Positions 30,739-41,672 of a stretch of DNA of 64,000 nucleotides are shown here, piece after piece (the first letter of the stretch is position 1; every line of letters starts with the position of its first letter). The position numbers and the translations under genes were made by a program. The stretch is taken from the NCBI GenBank assembly GCA_951213105.1, contig OX578145.1, positions 116,949,239 through 117,013,238 of the forward strand, written 5' to 3'. The notes below the pieces were generated by a model. The model saw only the letters and a list, made by a program, of their open reading frames with translations. It had not been told where the DNA came from and did no database searches. Source of the stretch: Amaurobius ferox (lineage: Eukaryota > Arthropoda > Arachnida > Araneae > Amaurobiidae).

Positions 30739-31402
30739 GTTCCTTTTATTGTTCTTTTTGCTGTTCTAAAGTTATTTGCTCCAGGCGCAAAAATGTCTAG
30801 TTACGGCGCTGGAATCAGCTGATAAACACCGAGAAGAATAAAACCCTTGAGCATTGAAGCCACGCCCACTTACGGCTACTTTTCGCGTCTAGCTACATCG
30901 GCTAGATTTACAGTTAGCTATAGCGTCTCTATTGAAGCTTTACGGCGCCATTTTGCATTTTTAGACGTTTGCTTGGAAGTGTAGCTGTGGCGTTGGTGTT
31001 TCGTGTCGTTGTTTTTAAGAAGTCCGTTGTTTAAAAGAAGATTAACAAGAAAGAAGATTAACATTAAAGAAATTCTTTTCACAAGGTACATTTTACAATT
31101 CTTAAAAACCGTTATATCAAAATTTTTGGATACTACTTTTTCGAGGTTTTTGATTTTTGAAAAAACTACTAATCATCATATAGAAGTTTTAATTATATAT
31201 TAATGTTATTATTATCCAGTTATTGTTCCAGAAAAAAAGATCGAGAAAACATTTTCAACAATAAAATTTTTTTGAAAATTGGAACTATAAAATTTATCTG
31301 CAACTGAAATTTATACATCATTTTTGGTTTTGCCTTTTGCTGAATAGTTTTTGTTTTTATTTTATAGAATAATTCGTTGCATTTGTGAATCAAAATGTGT
31401 GA

Positions 31403-32010
31403 GTGGCAGCACCAACTGACATTAGCAAAGAAAAAGATTCCACACCTGTACAGCCTAGATTGAAAACATTTCCAAAGACTCAGAAAGGAGGGCAAAACCG
31501 CAGCTTTAATTCATCTTGGTATGAAAAGTATAACATGTTAGAATATTCGGTCGTAAAAAAATCAAGTTTATTGTTTCTGTTGTCGACATTTTACCACTGG
31601 CAAACAAAATTCGTTCATGGCTGGATTTTTCGATTGGAAAAATATGCCTAAGCGATTTGAAAATTATTTTGTATCCGTTAAATCCGCACATCATTTTTCC
31701 TTTGAAAAATATACAGCTTACATTCAGTCGAAGGCAAGAGGATCTGTTGCTACTCAGATATCTGTTCACTGTTAAAATGACATAAAGAGGAATCGTGAAA
31801 TTTTGGCAGGTCATATTCAAGTAATTTTGTTTTATGCTCAACAAGACATAATTTTGTTTTGTGTTAATTTGTTTTTGAGCACATAATTTTGTTTTGTGCT
31901 CAACATTTCTTGATGACCCTGAGAGGTCACCAAGAAAACGATGAATCAATGAAGTGAATAGAGGGAATTTCTTAGAAATTCTTGAACTTTTGAAAATAAA
32001 ATATCCGGAC
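31403..32010 (+). pseudogene. hAT transposase N-terminal relic (TTF-type zinc finger)
   Basis: The plus-strand frame at 31403 shows QPRLKTFPKTQ and RSFNSSWYEKYNMLEYSV, the conserved start of TTF-zinc-finger hAT transposases. In another frame from about 31570 come a CFCCRHF segment and GFFDWKNMPKRF. Then KARGSVATQ (31730s) and LRGHQENDESMK (about 31917) follow. At least two frameshifts and several stops are present. A large part of the transposase (RNase-H-like catalytic domain and dimerisation domain) is absent. Confidence 0.7.
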
Positions 32011-32011
32011 T

Positions 32012-32059
32012 ATTTACATTATTTTGGGTTGCTTAAAGCAAACCCAAAATAATGTAAAT
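32012..32059. repeat. 48-bp near-perfect palindrome
   Basis: ATTTACATTATTTTGGGTTG and its complement, with CTT/AAG continuing the stem and a single unpaired A offset near the centre. Marks the boundary between the hAT fragment and composite repeat copy 2. Confidence 0.92.
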
Positions 32060-33488
32060 TTTTGAATAATTCGCGTTTCACATTTATTCGGCAAATCGAA
32101 TATTTTGGAATGCAGAACCCCTTAAAGAAGAAAATATTGGGAAACCTAAGTTGCGCATTTCTTCCTTTCGAACTATCTACCCGTACGCCACATTAAAGTC
32201 TATCTCATCCCGAAGCATTGCTATTTTATCATTTCTCCTTTCGAACGTTTTTCTGTGAAGCGCACACATAAATGAACATTTTTGAAAAACGCTGTGTATC
32301 TCGGGTTTTTTATCAGATGGTTGGCCCATATACCAAATCAAGTCTTTATCATATTTAAAAGGAAGCGTGCCTCATTTATTCGAAAAATCGAACATATTAG
32401 TATGCGTCACCCCTTAAAGTAGCAAATATTGGAAATCTGAAATTTCACACTTTCTTCCTTTCAAACTATCTACACGTAGATCAAATTTGAATCCTCCATC
32501 CTATCGCAAAGCATGTGTTTTCTATCAGGTCACCTTTCGAACGTTTTTTGTGTAGCACCCCCTTAATGAACATTTTTGTCAAACCGTATTCATCTTTGGT
32601 TTTTTTATCAAATGGTTAGTCCATATACTAAATTTCAAGTCTCTATCACAATGTAAAAGAGGCGTTTTTCATTTGTTCGGCAGATCGAATATTTTAGTGA
32701 GCGGCACCCCTTACAATAGGAAAGGAAATGCTGGAAAACTGAAATTGCACACTTCCTTTCCAACTTTTTACCCGTACACCAAATTTGAAGTCTCTATCTC
32801 ATCGCGAAGCATGCTTTTTCTATCATTTCAGCTTTCGAATGTTTTTGTGTGGAGTACCCACCCCCTTAAATATACATTTTCGAAAAACTATTCTTCTTGT
32901 GTTTTCTATCAGATGATTCGCCCATATACCAAATATCAAACCCCTATCACTTTCTAAAAGGGACGTTTCTACTTTATTCCGAAAATCGAACATTTTGGTG
33001 TGAAAATATTGGTAATCTGAATTTGTACACATTCTTCCTTCCAAGCTTCACCCTTACACCAAATTTGATATCTCTATCTCATCTGGAAGCATATTTTTTT
33101 ATCAATTCACCTTTCGAAAGTTTTTCTCTGGAGCACCCCCATAAACGAACATTTTTGAAAAACTATATTCGTCTTAGGTGTTTTCGTCAAATGATTAGCC
33201 CTTATACCAAATTTTAAAGGAGCCTTTTCTCATTTATTCAGTAAATCGAACATTTTGGTATACGGCACCCCCTTAAGTAGAAAATATTGAAAATCTGAAA
33301 TTGCACACTTTCTTCCTTTCGAACGATTTATCCATACACCAAGTTTGAAGTCTCTATCTTATTGCAAAGCATGCTTTCCTATCATTTCACTTTTCGAACG
33401 TTTTGGTGTGGAGCATCCCCTCTAGAGAACGTTTCCGAAAAATTCGATTTTTCTCGGGGGGGGGGGGGTTATCGAACGACTGAGCCGT
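32060..33488. repeat. Composite tandem repeat array, copy 2
   Basis: Same family as 17936-19126. CCAAATTT...AAGTCTCTATC landmarks lie near 32175, 32330, 32470, 32625, 32780, 32930, 33060, 33200 and 33340. Type A and B half-units of about 145 bp alternate, giving a ~290-bp higher-order period. A G-run lies at about 33458-33468. Broken at 33488 by the next LTR element; the tail resumes at 49307. Confidence 0.88.
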
Positions 33489-34408
33489 TGTGCCGAATTA
33501 AATTAATTCACCAAATGAAACCGTAATTAAATCCCCCCCCGAAATGGAATTCGGGCTTAGAAATTCTAGACCGTGCTCACCTGTTACCCTTTGAACGTGA
33601 AACATGGCAGGAGTTGCCAGAACAATGGATGTCGCGAACCTCGCGTCACCAAGTCTGAAAAATTGACAGTTAAAAAGAAAGGCCAAGCTGGCATGAACCG
33701 CCTTGAGTGATCGCGTGGACGTGAGCTTCCAGACGTGAGGGGAGTGTCCCCTAGACTTACTGGCAAGAGTCTCCGAACAAATGAGACTCAAGGAAAATGA
33801 CATCACGGATATTAAGATCCAATAAAAAAATAGGGAGAAAATTGTCCCCTGGTGGCTCCTTTTCTGAGGGCGAACGGAGCAGAGTTTTCGAGAGCAGATA
33901 AGATCTGATCTTCGACAAGAGAGCCCGTCTTTTTGGAAAAAAAGAGTGCTTCTCGGGCATAGGCCCTGTACCCTTGTTTTTTGAGCAGAAGCAGTCTGCG
34001 GAAATTCATAAGTACGGGAACGGAAGAAAGATCGAGGGCCCTGTAGGACTCGATCCATATAGACTACCACTAGTCTAAAATTTAGACCACCCGGATCTAG
34101 CATTTGCAGTGACAGGACGTCACCGCATCGTGGACTTACGTCAGCTTCATCCCGAAGCTTCGCGAGATAGTTCATCTTGAAACCTCGCCAGAGAACCACC
34201 TCTTATAGGCTCTCCACGGGAAATTGATTTGGACATTTTCTTTGAACACGTCAGAGTGACCTCAGCGGACTATTCGCCTTACTTCAGATATTGGTACCTT
34301 TGTGACCGAACCTGTATATTTACGAATTTCTTTAAGTCAATAAAGAATTGAAGTCACTCGAGATTTATTTGGCTGTGACCGGAAACCCACGCTACCCACT
34401 ACGCCACA
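33489..34408 (+). repeat. 5' LTR of the Gmr1-like element
   Basis: 920 bp, alignable along its whole length to 48381-49302 with scattered substitutions and small indels (for example at 33530-33540 and 33604-33618). A 233-codon minus-strand frame here is a chance frame in LTR sequence. Confidence 0.93.
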
Positions 34409-34415
34409 GCCATTT

Positions 34416-34433
34416 TGGTGGCAGCTAAGTTGG
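34416..34433 (+). other. Primer-binding site of the Gmr1-like element
   Basis: TGGTGGCAGCTAAGTTGG starts seven bases after the LTR end. It begins with TGG, complementary to a tRNA CCA end. The tRNA was not identified. Confidence 0.6.
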
Positions 34434-34526
34434 ATAAATTAGTCGTCAAATTAAAGACGACAGGCCCACACTTCATCAAGAAGTTGAAGCAAGTCAACAG
34501 ACCGGACCACGGCGGACTGGAGCTGT

Positions 34527-34672
34527 AGGACATCCCGTCCAAGAGTTTAAGAGGACATCCCGTCCAAGAGTTTAAGAGGATATCCCGTCTAAGAGTTTAA
34601 GAGGACATCTAGTCCAAGAGTTTAAGAGGACATCCCGTCCAGGAGGTTTAAGAGGACATCCCATCCAGGAGC
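34527..34672 (+). repeat. 25-bp minisatellite in the leader, about six units
   Basis: Unit AGGACATCCCGTCC followed by AAGAGTTTAAG, repeated with few changes, in the untranslated leader of the Gmr1-like element. GGACATCCCGTCC has complementary GGAC/GTCC ends, so each unit may fold. Confidence 0.92.
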
Positions 34673-35535
34673 GAGTGCCACATCCCTTCCGAAGCCGTTG
34701 CGAGTCATCCTGTGGTGAAAGATTACGTCAGAGGAGACTACATCATCATTGAGCTGAGTGACATCGACGCAGAGCGAGGGTCGTCAGACAAGGTAAGCCT
34801 GACTCATTCTTTAGAGGCAAACAAAATTTTGGTAGAAAAAGATTAATTTGTAATTTGTGAAAAATAGATAAATTAATTGAGAACCAGATTAAATTGTTGT
34901 ATGTGCGTAACTGTCAAACGGTATGCAAGTCTGGGTTCTGTAAAGGATGTTGAGTAAATATTAAGTTATTTAAATCACGTAAATTAAGGGAAAGGAAATT
35001 TTTAAGATATTCCAGTTTAGTAAACTATTTTTTGGAAAAGTGTTGTTATATATGTCTTACATTAAGTCATTTTAATGCCATACAATCATATTGCATAATG
35101 TTGGAAGTTGCATTTAAACTTATTTAAATTGGGGCACAAGAGTCCGAATAATTTTTATTGAATAACTAAGATAAAACCTGTTGGGAAGTGTTATTGCAAC
35201 TAAGAGCTTTCTTCAATGTAAACTGTATAACCATTGCTAGTCAGTAAGGAGATAGGCATTGTGTGTTATATCCTTAAAGGCTTAGGGCTGTTGGAGGTAG
35301 TTAAGCCGTGCTAGACCCACCCCAGGCAGTTGCGATTGAAAGGAATTCTCCCCTTTTTCGGCTGAGAGTCTTATGGTTAAGCTGGGAAGTAGGGAAGAGG
35401 GATTAGTGTATTGTGGGAGAAATTATGGTGTACTGTGTATATTGACTTTTGGAAAGGGAGGTTTTAGAAACTAGATTGTTGTTATAGTTAAAGCATCGTG
35501 TTAGTGACTCCCCGTGAATTCACGAATTAAGTGAG
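34673..35535 (+). other. Leader of the Gmr1-like element
   Basis: Non-coding. Contains a good splice-donor-like AAGGTAAGCC near 34788-34797, which could in principle serve a spliced leader; no matching acceptor was established. Confidence 0.5.
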
Positions 35536-37075
35536 ATGGCGTTTCTAAAAATGCATAGAAAAACTGATCTTCAAAGCCTCGTTGTGGAACTAGGTCTAGA
35601 GTTGGGAGATGACGAGAAAATAATCGACCTTGTAAAAAAAATTCAAGAGAGTCCAGATTTTAACGAACCAGGTGTTAAAGCCATGTTAGAGACGATTATA
35701 GAGGAACGACATGAATCCAGGGAATCGGAATCAAAAAAATTAAGAGAGGAACGGGCATACGAACTTGAAAGGTTACGTTTGGCTCAAAGTGGGGAAACGA
35801 TTAGCTTGGCCTCGGTGAGTCACGAGGGCGCGAGGCACCCCTAAAAATCTAAAATCTGTGATGCAGAAATATGAACCCGAAAAGTCGGATATGGCTCTAT
35901 TTCTGACATTATTTGAGCGTCAAGCTCGTAAGAATGGGATCGATAAGGAAGAGTGGGTAACTCAGTTACTTAGTTTGATACCGATTGAGATCGCCAAAAT
36001 TATAATTAGAGAGCCCGAAGATAAAATCGATGACTATGAGCATATTAAGTCGGTACTGATGGAAAAGTTTAAACTTAACTCGGAGACCCTTAGGACCAAA
36101 CTCCAAACGCACAGAAAACGAGAAGGAGAGCTCTGGAAAGACCTCGTTTTTGAGTTACAGTCATATCTCGAAGGATGGTTAAGAGAAAGAGAGGTCCAGG
36201 ATTTTGATTCTTTAAAAGAATTGATGGTAACGGACCAATTAAAAAGACGCGTGTCGGCCGAAGTGAAAGAACACTTCATCGATAATTGGGGGAAAGTTAA
36301 CAGACCAAGCGAACTAGCGAAGAAATTAGATGATTACGAGGCATCTAGGCGTTTTCTAATGAAACCCCAAATTTTTAAACCTTCCGAAAGGAAATCTGTA
36401 GACCGCGCAAAAACAACCGAAAAAACCCAAGCTGGGAAAAGGGTGGAGGTAAATAGAAACGGGCCTAAAAATGGGCCGAGTGCTAACCAGACAAATAACG
36501 ATTGGAGAACGAAGGAATTTGAGCGAAAGAAAAGTGTAACGTGCTATCGGAAAATCGGACACATCAGCACAAACTGTACCGAATCAAAAAGAGACGCAGA
36601 GATTATAAATAATCTAGAGACGACCGGCCATTTTAATACGTCGTTTAAACCCTATTTAAGCCGGGCTAAAGTGAATTCCATAGATACGCTTGTACTCCGT
36701 GACAGCGGAAGTAGCATAGATCTTGGGTCCATCAATTTAGTAAAACCTGAAGACTTCACAGGGGAGACCTTGTGGGTAAAGCAACCCTTAGGAAATGATT
36801 TTAAGTGTTTACCGCTAGTCCGTGTGATTTTGGAAAGCACTGAATTCGGAACCATTCGGACCAAAGCAGCCATCGTGGGCAAATCAGTAGAAATGAGTCA
36901 TTACCTGTTGGGGAACTCAAGTCAGGAATTAATCGATTCAAGTAAAGATAACCCCCAAAGAATTAATGCTATGATTACGAGGAGTCAAAGCAAATCTAAA
37001 AAAGCAACCGAAGAACCAAAGGGAGCGAGAAAACTGGAAATAAAGGGAATTCCGGGGAAGACTAGAGTTGATTGA
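35536..37075 (+). pseudogene. Gag and protease of the Gmr1-like element, frameshifted
   Basis: Two frames (35536-35844 and 35858-37075) make one Gag, separated by a frameshift near 35830-35858. The second has a helical capsid-like region (FLTLFERQARKNGIDKEEW near its codon 14). The damaged zinc knuckle CYRKIGHISTNC lacks the second Cys and a Gly compared with the CCHC pattern. A protease-like VLRDSGSSIDLGS follows with the Asp-Ser-Gly triad (about codon 285). An upstream coiled, Glu/Arg-rich N-terminal segment is in the first frame. Confidence 0.85.
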
Positions 37076-38584
37076 GTCAGAACGCGCTAATGTGGCGGAA
37101 AATGAAGAATTAATAGAGGGAGACGAAGAACCGATTGATTTACCTCCGGTTGAACCATACCCTACGCAAGAATTAGTAAACGTAGACCTACTGAATTCTT
37201 AGAGGAACAGATAAAATGCCCAAATTTAAAGTTTCTCTGGGAAAACGTAGAGCAAAATAAAACATCGGAATTTGTAATTGAACGCGAATTACTGCTCAGA
37301 AAATCGATAGATCACCGAGGGTTAGTTAAGAAATAGCTGTTGATTCCCACTAAGTACAGATCAAAAATATTAAGTCTTTGTCATGAAGGTTTTGGTTCGC
37401 ATATGGGAACTACTAAGACCAAGGATAAGCTTTTGTGACACTATTTTTGGACTCAGTGCTTTAAAACCGTCGAAGAAATGATAAAAACTTGCGACGCATG
37501 TCAGCGGGTCGGAAAATCATTAGAGAAGGAAAAAGCTCCACTTAAACTTGTGCCTGTGATTTCAGAAATATTTTCAAAAATAAACATAGATACCGTAGGG
37601 CCGCTGCCGGTATCTTCGAAAAATAATAGGTAACTCCTAACTTGTATTGACATCGCCTCTAAATATCCTGAAGCTATACCCTTATCTACGGTAAGCTCGC
37701 AGAACGTAACGGATGCTCTGTTGTTGTTATTCAGCCGCATTGGGTACCCGAGGGAAGTCCAATGGGACAATGGAAGCTATTTCACTAGCAACTTGACTAC
37801 GACGTTCTCCGAAAAGTTCGGAGTGAAAACCACCCATAATTCGATTTATCACCCCCAGTCAAATCCCGTCGAAAGATTTCACAGAACTATTAAAAGACTG
37901 TTGCGTGCAATGTGCATTGAAACCGGTACTGAATGGGAGCGACATTTGCCCTCAGTCTTGCTGGCATTACGCAATGTCACCCACGAATCTACTGGATTTA
38001 GTCCGTCCGAGTTAGTTCACAGCAAGAATCTTCGAACGACGGAGACGCTATTGTTCGAGCAGTGGACGCGCGAGCCGATAACAGATGACGTGGTCACGGA
38101 TTATGTATTTGACCTTTTAAACCGATTCAGGCATTGCCAACAGCTGGCTTCGAAAACGGAGACAGATAAAAAAATAAAACGAAAGGGGTATTATGATAGG
38201 GGATCAGTTAAAAGAGAGTTTGAGGCAGGGAATCAGGTTTTGGTTTTGGCGACGCACTGGCAGAATAACTTAGCCGTTAAGTGGATAGGTCCCAGGACTA
38301 TTGAGAGACAATTATCCGAGACAAATTACACTGTAAGGATGCCAGGGAAATCTGAAAAGGTACAAGTGTACCACGTAAATTTGTTAAAACCGTACCACCA
38401 GCGCGTGGAGTGCGTGAATGTTTTAATAAGCGAAAATGTCGCAAAGGAAACGAAAGATTCGGAATTGGATATTTCATATCCCGTAGCTAATCCCAACATT
38501 TTTGACTTCGAGGAAAGCGTTAGAGACAGTGCGTTACGAGAAAAGTGCACTTCAGAACAGATTGAAGAGTTGAGGAGTTACTGA
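37076..38584 (+). pseudogene. Integrase of the Gmr1-like element, located before RT
   Basis: Zinc-binding domain: LCHEGFGSHMGTTK near 37378-37420 and CDACQRVG near 37492. Catalytic core: NIDTVGPLP (near 37585), QWDNGSYFTS (37760s) and NPVERFHRT (about 37863), giving D, D and E. C-terminal GPY/F-type module: WIGPRTIERQL (about 38283) and VYHVNLLKPY. In-frame stops lie near 37334, 37436, 37631 and elsewhere; from 37721 to 38584 the frame is open (287 codons). RT sequence begins right after 38584. Confidence 0.9.
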
Positions 38585-39795
38585 AATCGCATGGAAATCA
38601 ATTTTCAAATGATCCAGGCAGAACGCATTTAATCGAGCACGATATCGAACTTATAAGCAATAGACCCGTGCGCTCTAAACCGTATAGGACATCCCCGAGA
38701 CAGAACGATATTGTAAAACGGGAGATTAAGAGAATGCTGGAATTAAAATCATTGAGATTGGGGAGTCGAATTATACTTCCCCCATAATCCTAGTGGAAAG
38801 TCCAGGGAAGTACCCGAGATTATGTGTCGATTACAGGCGGTTAAATTCTATTATTCGCACAGAATATTATCCGCTACCTAACATGGATGATAGGATAGAG
38901 AAGGTGTCGTCAGCGAAGTTCATTACGGTAATTGATCTGACCAAGGGGTACTGGCAGATCCCCTTGAGCCCTAGGACTCAAAGGTTAGCTGCGTTCGTAA
39001 CGACCTTCGGAACGTAACGAAAGTTAGTGCTTTTGTTCGGTTTAGTCAACGCCCCCTATTGTTTCTCCAAGTTCATGGCACAATTGCTACAGGGTTGTGA
39101 GGAGTTTTGTGTCCCGTACCTGGACGACGTTGCCATTTTCTCAGAGACCTGGGGTGAACATTTAAAACACCTAGATGTAGTTTTGAGGAAAATCGCTTCT
39201 GCCAAACTAACGATATAACCCGCCAAATGCAAATTTGGGCAGAGTTGTGTTAAATACTTAGAACACATGGTAGGGAACGGTCAAAGGACGCCGACCGAGG
39301 CGAAAATTAAAGCGGTGTTAGATTTTCGGACGCCCCGAAATAAAACCCAAATCAGGCAGTTTTTAGGCCTCAGTGGTTATTACGCACGCTATATACGCAA
39401 TTACGCAATTATTGCCGAACCCCTGACTCGGGCACTGAAAGGAAAGAACAGGAAGGAGGAGGGAGTATGGACGGAAGAGTGCGAGTGCGCTTTTAACGAG
39501 CTTAAAACAAAACTGACAGAAAGCCCGCGTTATACGCACCCGATTTCAAATAAGGAGTTTATCCTTCAAACTGACGCGTCAGACAAAGGGCTGGGTGTAA
39601 TAATGGCACAGAAGGGGGAGAATAATACAGACCACCCAATATTATATTTGAGTAGGAAATTCACGACAACGGAACAAAGGTTTGGAACCACGGAGAAGGA
39701 ATACGCAGGCATAATTTTTGCAATAAAAAAGCTGCGACATTACCTTGATGGCCAAAAGTTCACGATCGAAACCGATCATAACCCATTAGTGTTCC
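38585..39795 (+). pseudogene. RT and RNase H of the Gmr1-like element, up to piggyBac
   Basis: RT entry: THLIEHDIELISNRPVRSK (near 38625). Fingers/palm: PRLCVDYRRLNSI (38810s) and ITVIDLTKGYWQIPLSP (38920s). FGLVNAPYCFSKFMA is at about 39039-39083 and YLDDVAIFSE, the catalytic motif, at 39118-39147. IRQFLGLSGYYARYIRNYA is the connection region. RNase H starts at LQTDASDKGLGVI (39570s) and continues to TDHNPLVFL (39775-39795). Stops and frameshifts occur at about 38755, 39015 and 39217. The gene is interrupted at the TTAA 39796-39799. Confidence 0.9.
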
Positions 39796-39799
39796 TTAA

Positions 39800-40865
39800 C
39801 CCTTTCGGGACGGCGGCATTCCGAAACTACCGTGGCCCAAAGGACGAAGCGCTTCGTTTCCGAAATGTGCGTAAAAGACGGCTACTTTTTTGCGCTAAGC
39901 CTTACTCTCGAAAAAAATTCACTAAAAATCACCCGTTCAACACAGCATTCTACTTTTTTCAGGAAGAAAGGAAATACTTATTTTCTATTTGATGTATATT
40001 TTTTATTCAAATTTTCTTTTATCAAAATATTAAAAATTTTAGTGCATATATGTTTTAGGTACAGATGGATAATTCTTTGGCATGTCCTTCCGATTTTTTA
40101 AAACTGTACCACATATATGCGTATTCTTAGACAACAAATACTTTGCAAGTACAGGAGAGGTAAAAAATTTATCCAAATACAAAGTATATCCTTTTCCTGA
40201 AAGTTCACTTAGAAGTGTTTTCACAACGCGTTCTCCATACCCACCATCAGAGCTTGATAATCCCGTGTCCTTTTCAGTATACACAAGGAAATTCCATTTA
40301 TGGCCTCATTCCGATTCTGACGATTTATATATTTTTATTCCATATCTGGACCTTTTCGATGGGATATATTAACGAAATCCCAGCCTTCCTTTCCATGAGA
40401 ACATAAATAACCTAATCATTTCATTGCCGCACATTCCTTTACCCCCCCCCCTCCCCCACCCACTCAAAAAAAACCTCTCTTATATTCCTCTAATTCAACA
40501 ACCAAATCAATAAAAGACAAAATCAGAACGAGACCCGGAACTCAATTATAAAATTGTTGATGCTACGAGAAGTGCTATGTTTACTTTACAGAACCATGTG
40601 TTTCACCGCTCCAAATGGAGAAATAATTCATTGGATTCTCCTTGTGCCAAGGTCAAACATCTACAAAATACATTTAAGTTGCTTCCACGGGCATTTAGCG
40701 CCATCTAGGAGACAAATACATTCAAACTAAAACGTTCCACATAGAAACACCCATACGTGCCAGTCGTCCTTTAGGGTTAAATTTCCTCCGGCCCGCGGGA
40801 GTGCCGTTCGTCCTTGAATGCAACTTCACAGCTGGCGCGTATGCGTGCCACTCGTCGCGAAAGGG
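39800..40865 (-). mobile_element. Non-autonomous piggyBac derivative, copy 2 (1066 bp)
   Basis: TTAA duplications at 39796-39799 and 40866-40869. The left end is CCCTTTCGGGACGG; the right-end complement is CCCTTTCGCGACGA. Inverted relative to copy 1 but collinear throughout, including the C-run (G-run in copy 1) at about 40441-40455. It carries a longer open stretch of transposase relic than copy 1. Inserted in the RNase H region of the Gmr1-like element. Confidence 0.93.
40039..40284 (-). pseudogene. piggyBac transposase relic in copy 2
   Basis: 81 codons: MYTEKDTGL, SSSDGGYGERVVKTLLSEL, KGYTLYLDKFFTSP, AKYLLSKNTHICGTVLKNRK. This matches the catalytic-domain segment of piggyBac-type transposases, with conserved GYGERV and LDKFFTSP. 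The first and last parts of the gene are missing, so it is non-autonomous. Confidence 0.85.
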
Positions 40866-40869
40866 TTAA

Positions 40870-41050
40870 GGCAAATTCTGGTCAGAACCCTTGATTGATG
40901 AGATGGGTCCTAGCTCTACAGCCTTTTAACTATCAGATAAATCACCGGACTGGAAAGGAGATCGGACATGCAGACTGTTTGAGCAGAATGCTGCTAGAGT
41001 AAATTAAACGGTATTGCTGCGTGGGAAATCCCACACGCCCGGTTTGGGCA
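40870..41050 (+). pseudogene. RNase H end of the Gmr1-like pol, after piggyBac
   Basis: Reads LALQPFNYQINHRTGKEIG and HADCLSRM (about 40907-40990). This is the typical end of the Gypsy RNase H domain, which confirms that the piggyBac element split the domain. Stop codons follow directly. I see no second integrase downstream. Confidence 0.8.
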
Positions 41051-41668
41051 CGAAAAACATGAACAAATTTCATTGAAACATTACGTGAAAGGTGACCGTG
41101 TCGTATAGTCTTAAAGATTTTACTCTGAAAAGCTAAGAAATAATTAAAATGTTAGGAAATGAGGACACCAATTAGATTTTAAAAATAACAAAAAAAGTTT
41201 ATTTACACAAATAATATTTAAAAACATGACAAGATTAAGCCTTAAATCATGAGCTTAAAAAAGATTGCTCCTACAAATTCTCATTATTCTCAAATTCGAA
41301 CGAAATCATTATTACCATTCTCACCATTCTTAAGTTCTGATATACTCATAATTTCTACTACACTCAAAATTACAATTCTCGGACTCTACTAAAATCACAC
41401 ACTTAAGAGACTCGTTACTTTCAAAAATTAATATTACTCCTCGTATAGAAGTATTTATAAGAGCGGGGAAGAGAGATAGTCAAAATCTGAGTGCTTTGCG
41501 AAGTCAAAGGCCTTACCTCTGCTCTTGGGCCAATCCGCCGGTCGTGCGCTGTGTAGTGGGGACCAGGAGAGCATCTCGCTCGGGCAAGAATTGTACCACT
41601 TTACCCCATCAAAACTCAAGAGGCACTCTCGACTTCTCTACCAAAAATTCACTCCCTCGAAAATCTTC
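41051..41668. other. Unassigned stretch between pol and the nested LTR element
   Basis: AT-rich, then a GC-richer block (41500-41600, TTACCTCTGCTCTTGGGCC). The general texture resembles the Gypsy LTR at 19127-20080 (a TTTATTT...A-rich half followed by a GC-rich TTACCTC block). It may be the left half of a solo LTR, continued after the nested element at 47797. No boundary or duplication could be proven. Confidence 0.35.
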
Positions 41669-41672
41669 CAAG

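Larger units (their letters stand above)
30534..32011 (+). mobile_element. hAT transposon fragment (ZMYM1-like), 5' part
   Basis: Begins with CAGGGGCGGCGGCAG, a typical hAT-type terminus. About 870 bases of non-coding 5' region follow, including a long hairpin at 30677-30738, and then a decayed TTF-zinc-finger hAT transposase. The catalytic part and the right terminus are missing; the sequence stops at the hairpin at 32012. No 8-bp target duplication can be tested because the other end is absent. Confidence 0.65.

Noticed and set aside
33498..34199. 233-codon minus-strand ORF
   Set aside because: Lies wholly inside the LTR of the Gmr1-like element and is broken in the other LTR (48381-49302); not a gene.
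34527..34672. CRISPR-like array of 25-bp repeats
   Set aside because: Units are contiguous with no unique spacers and lie in a eukaryotic retroelement leader; a minisatellite.
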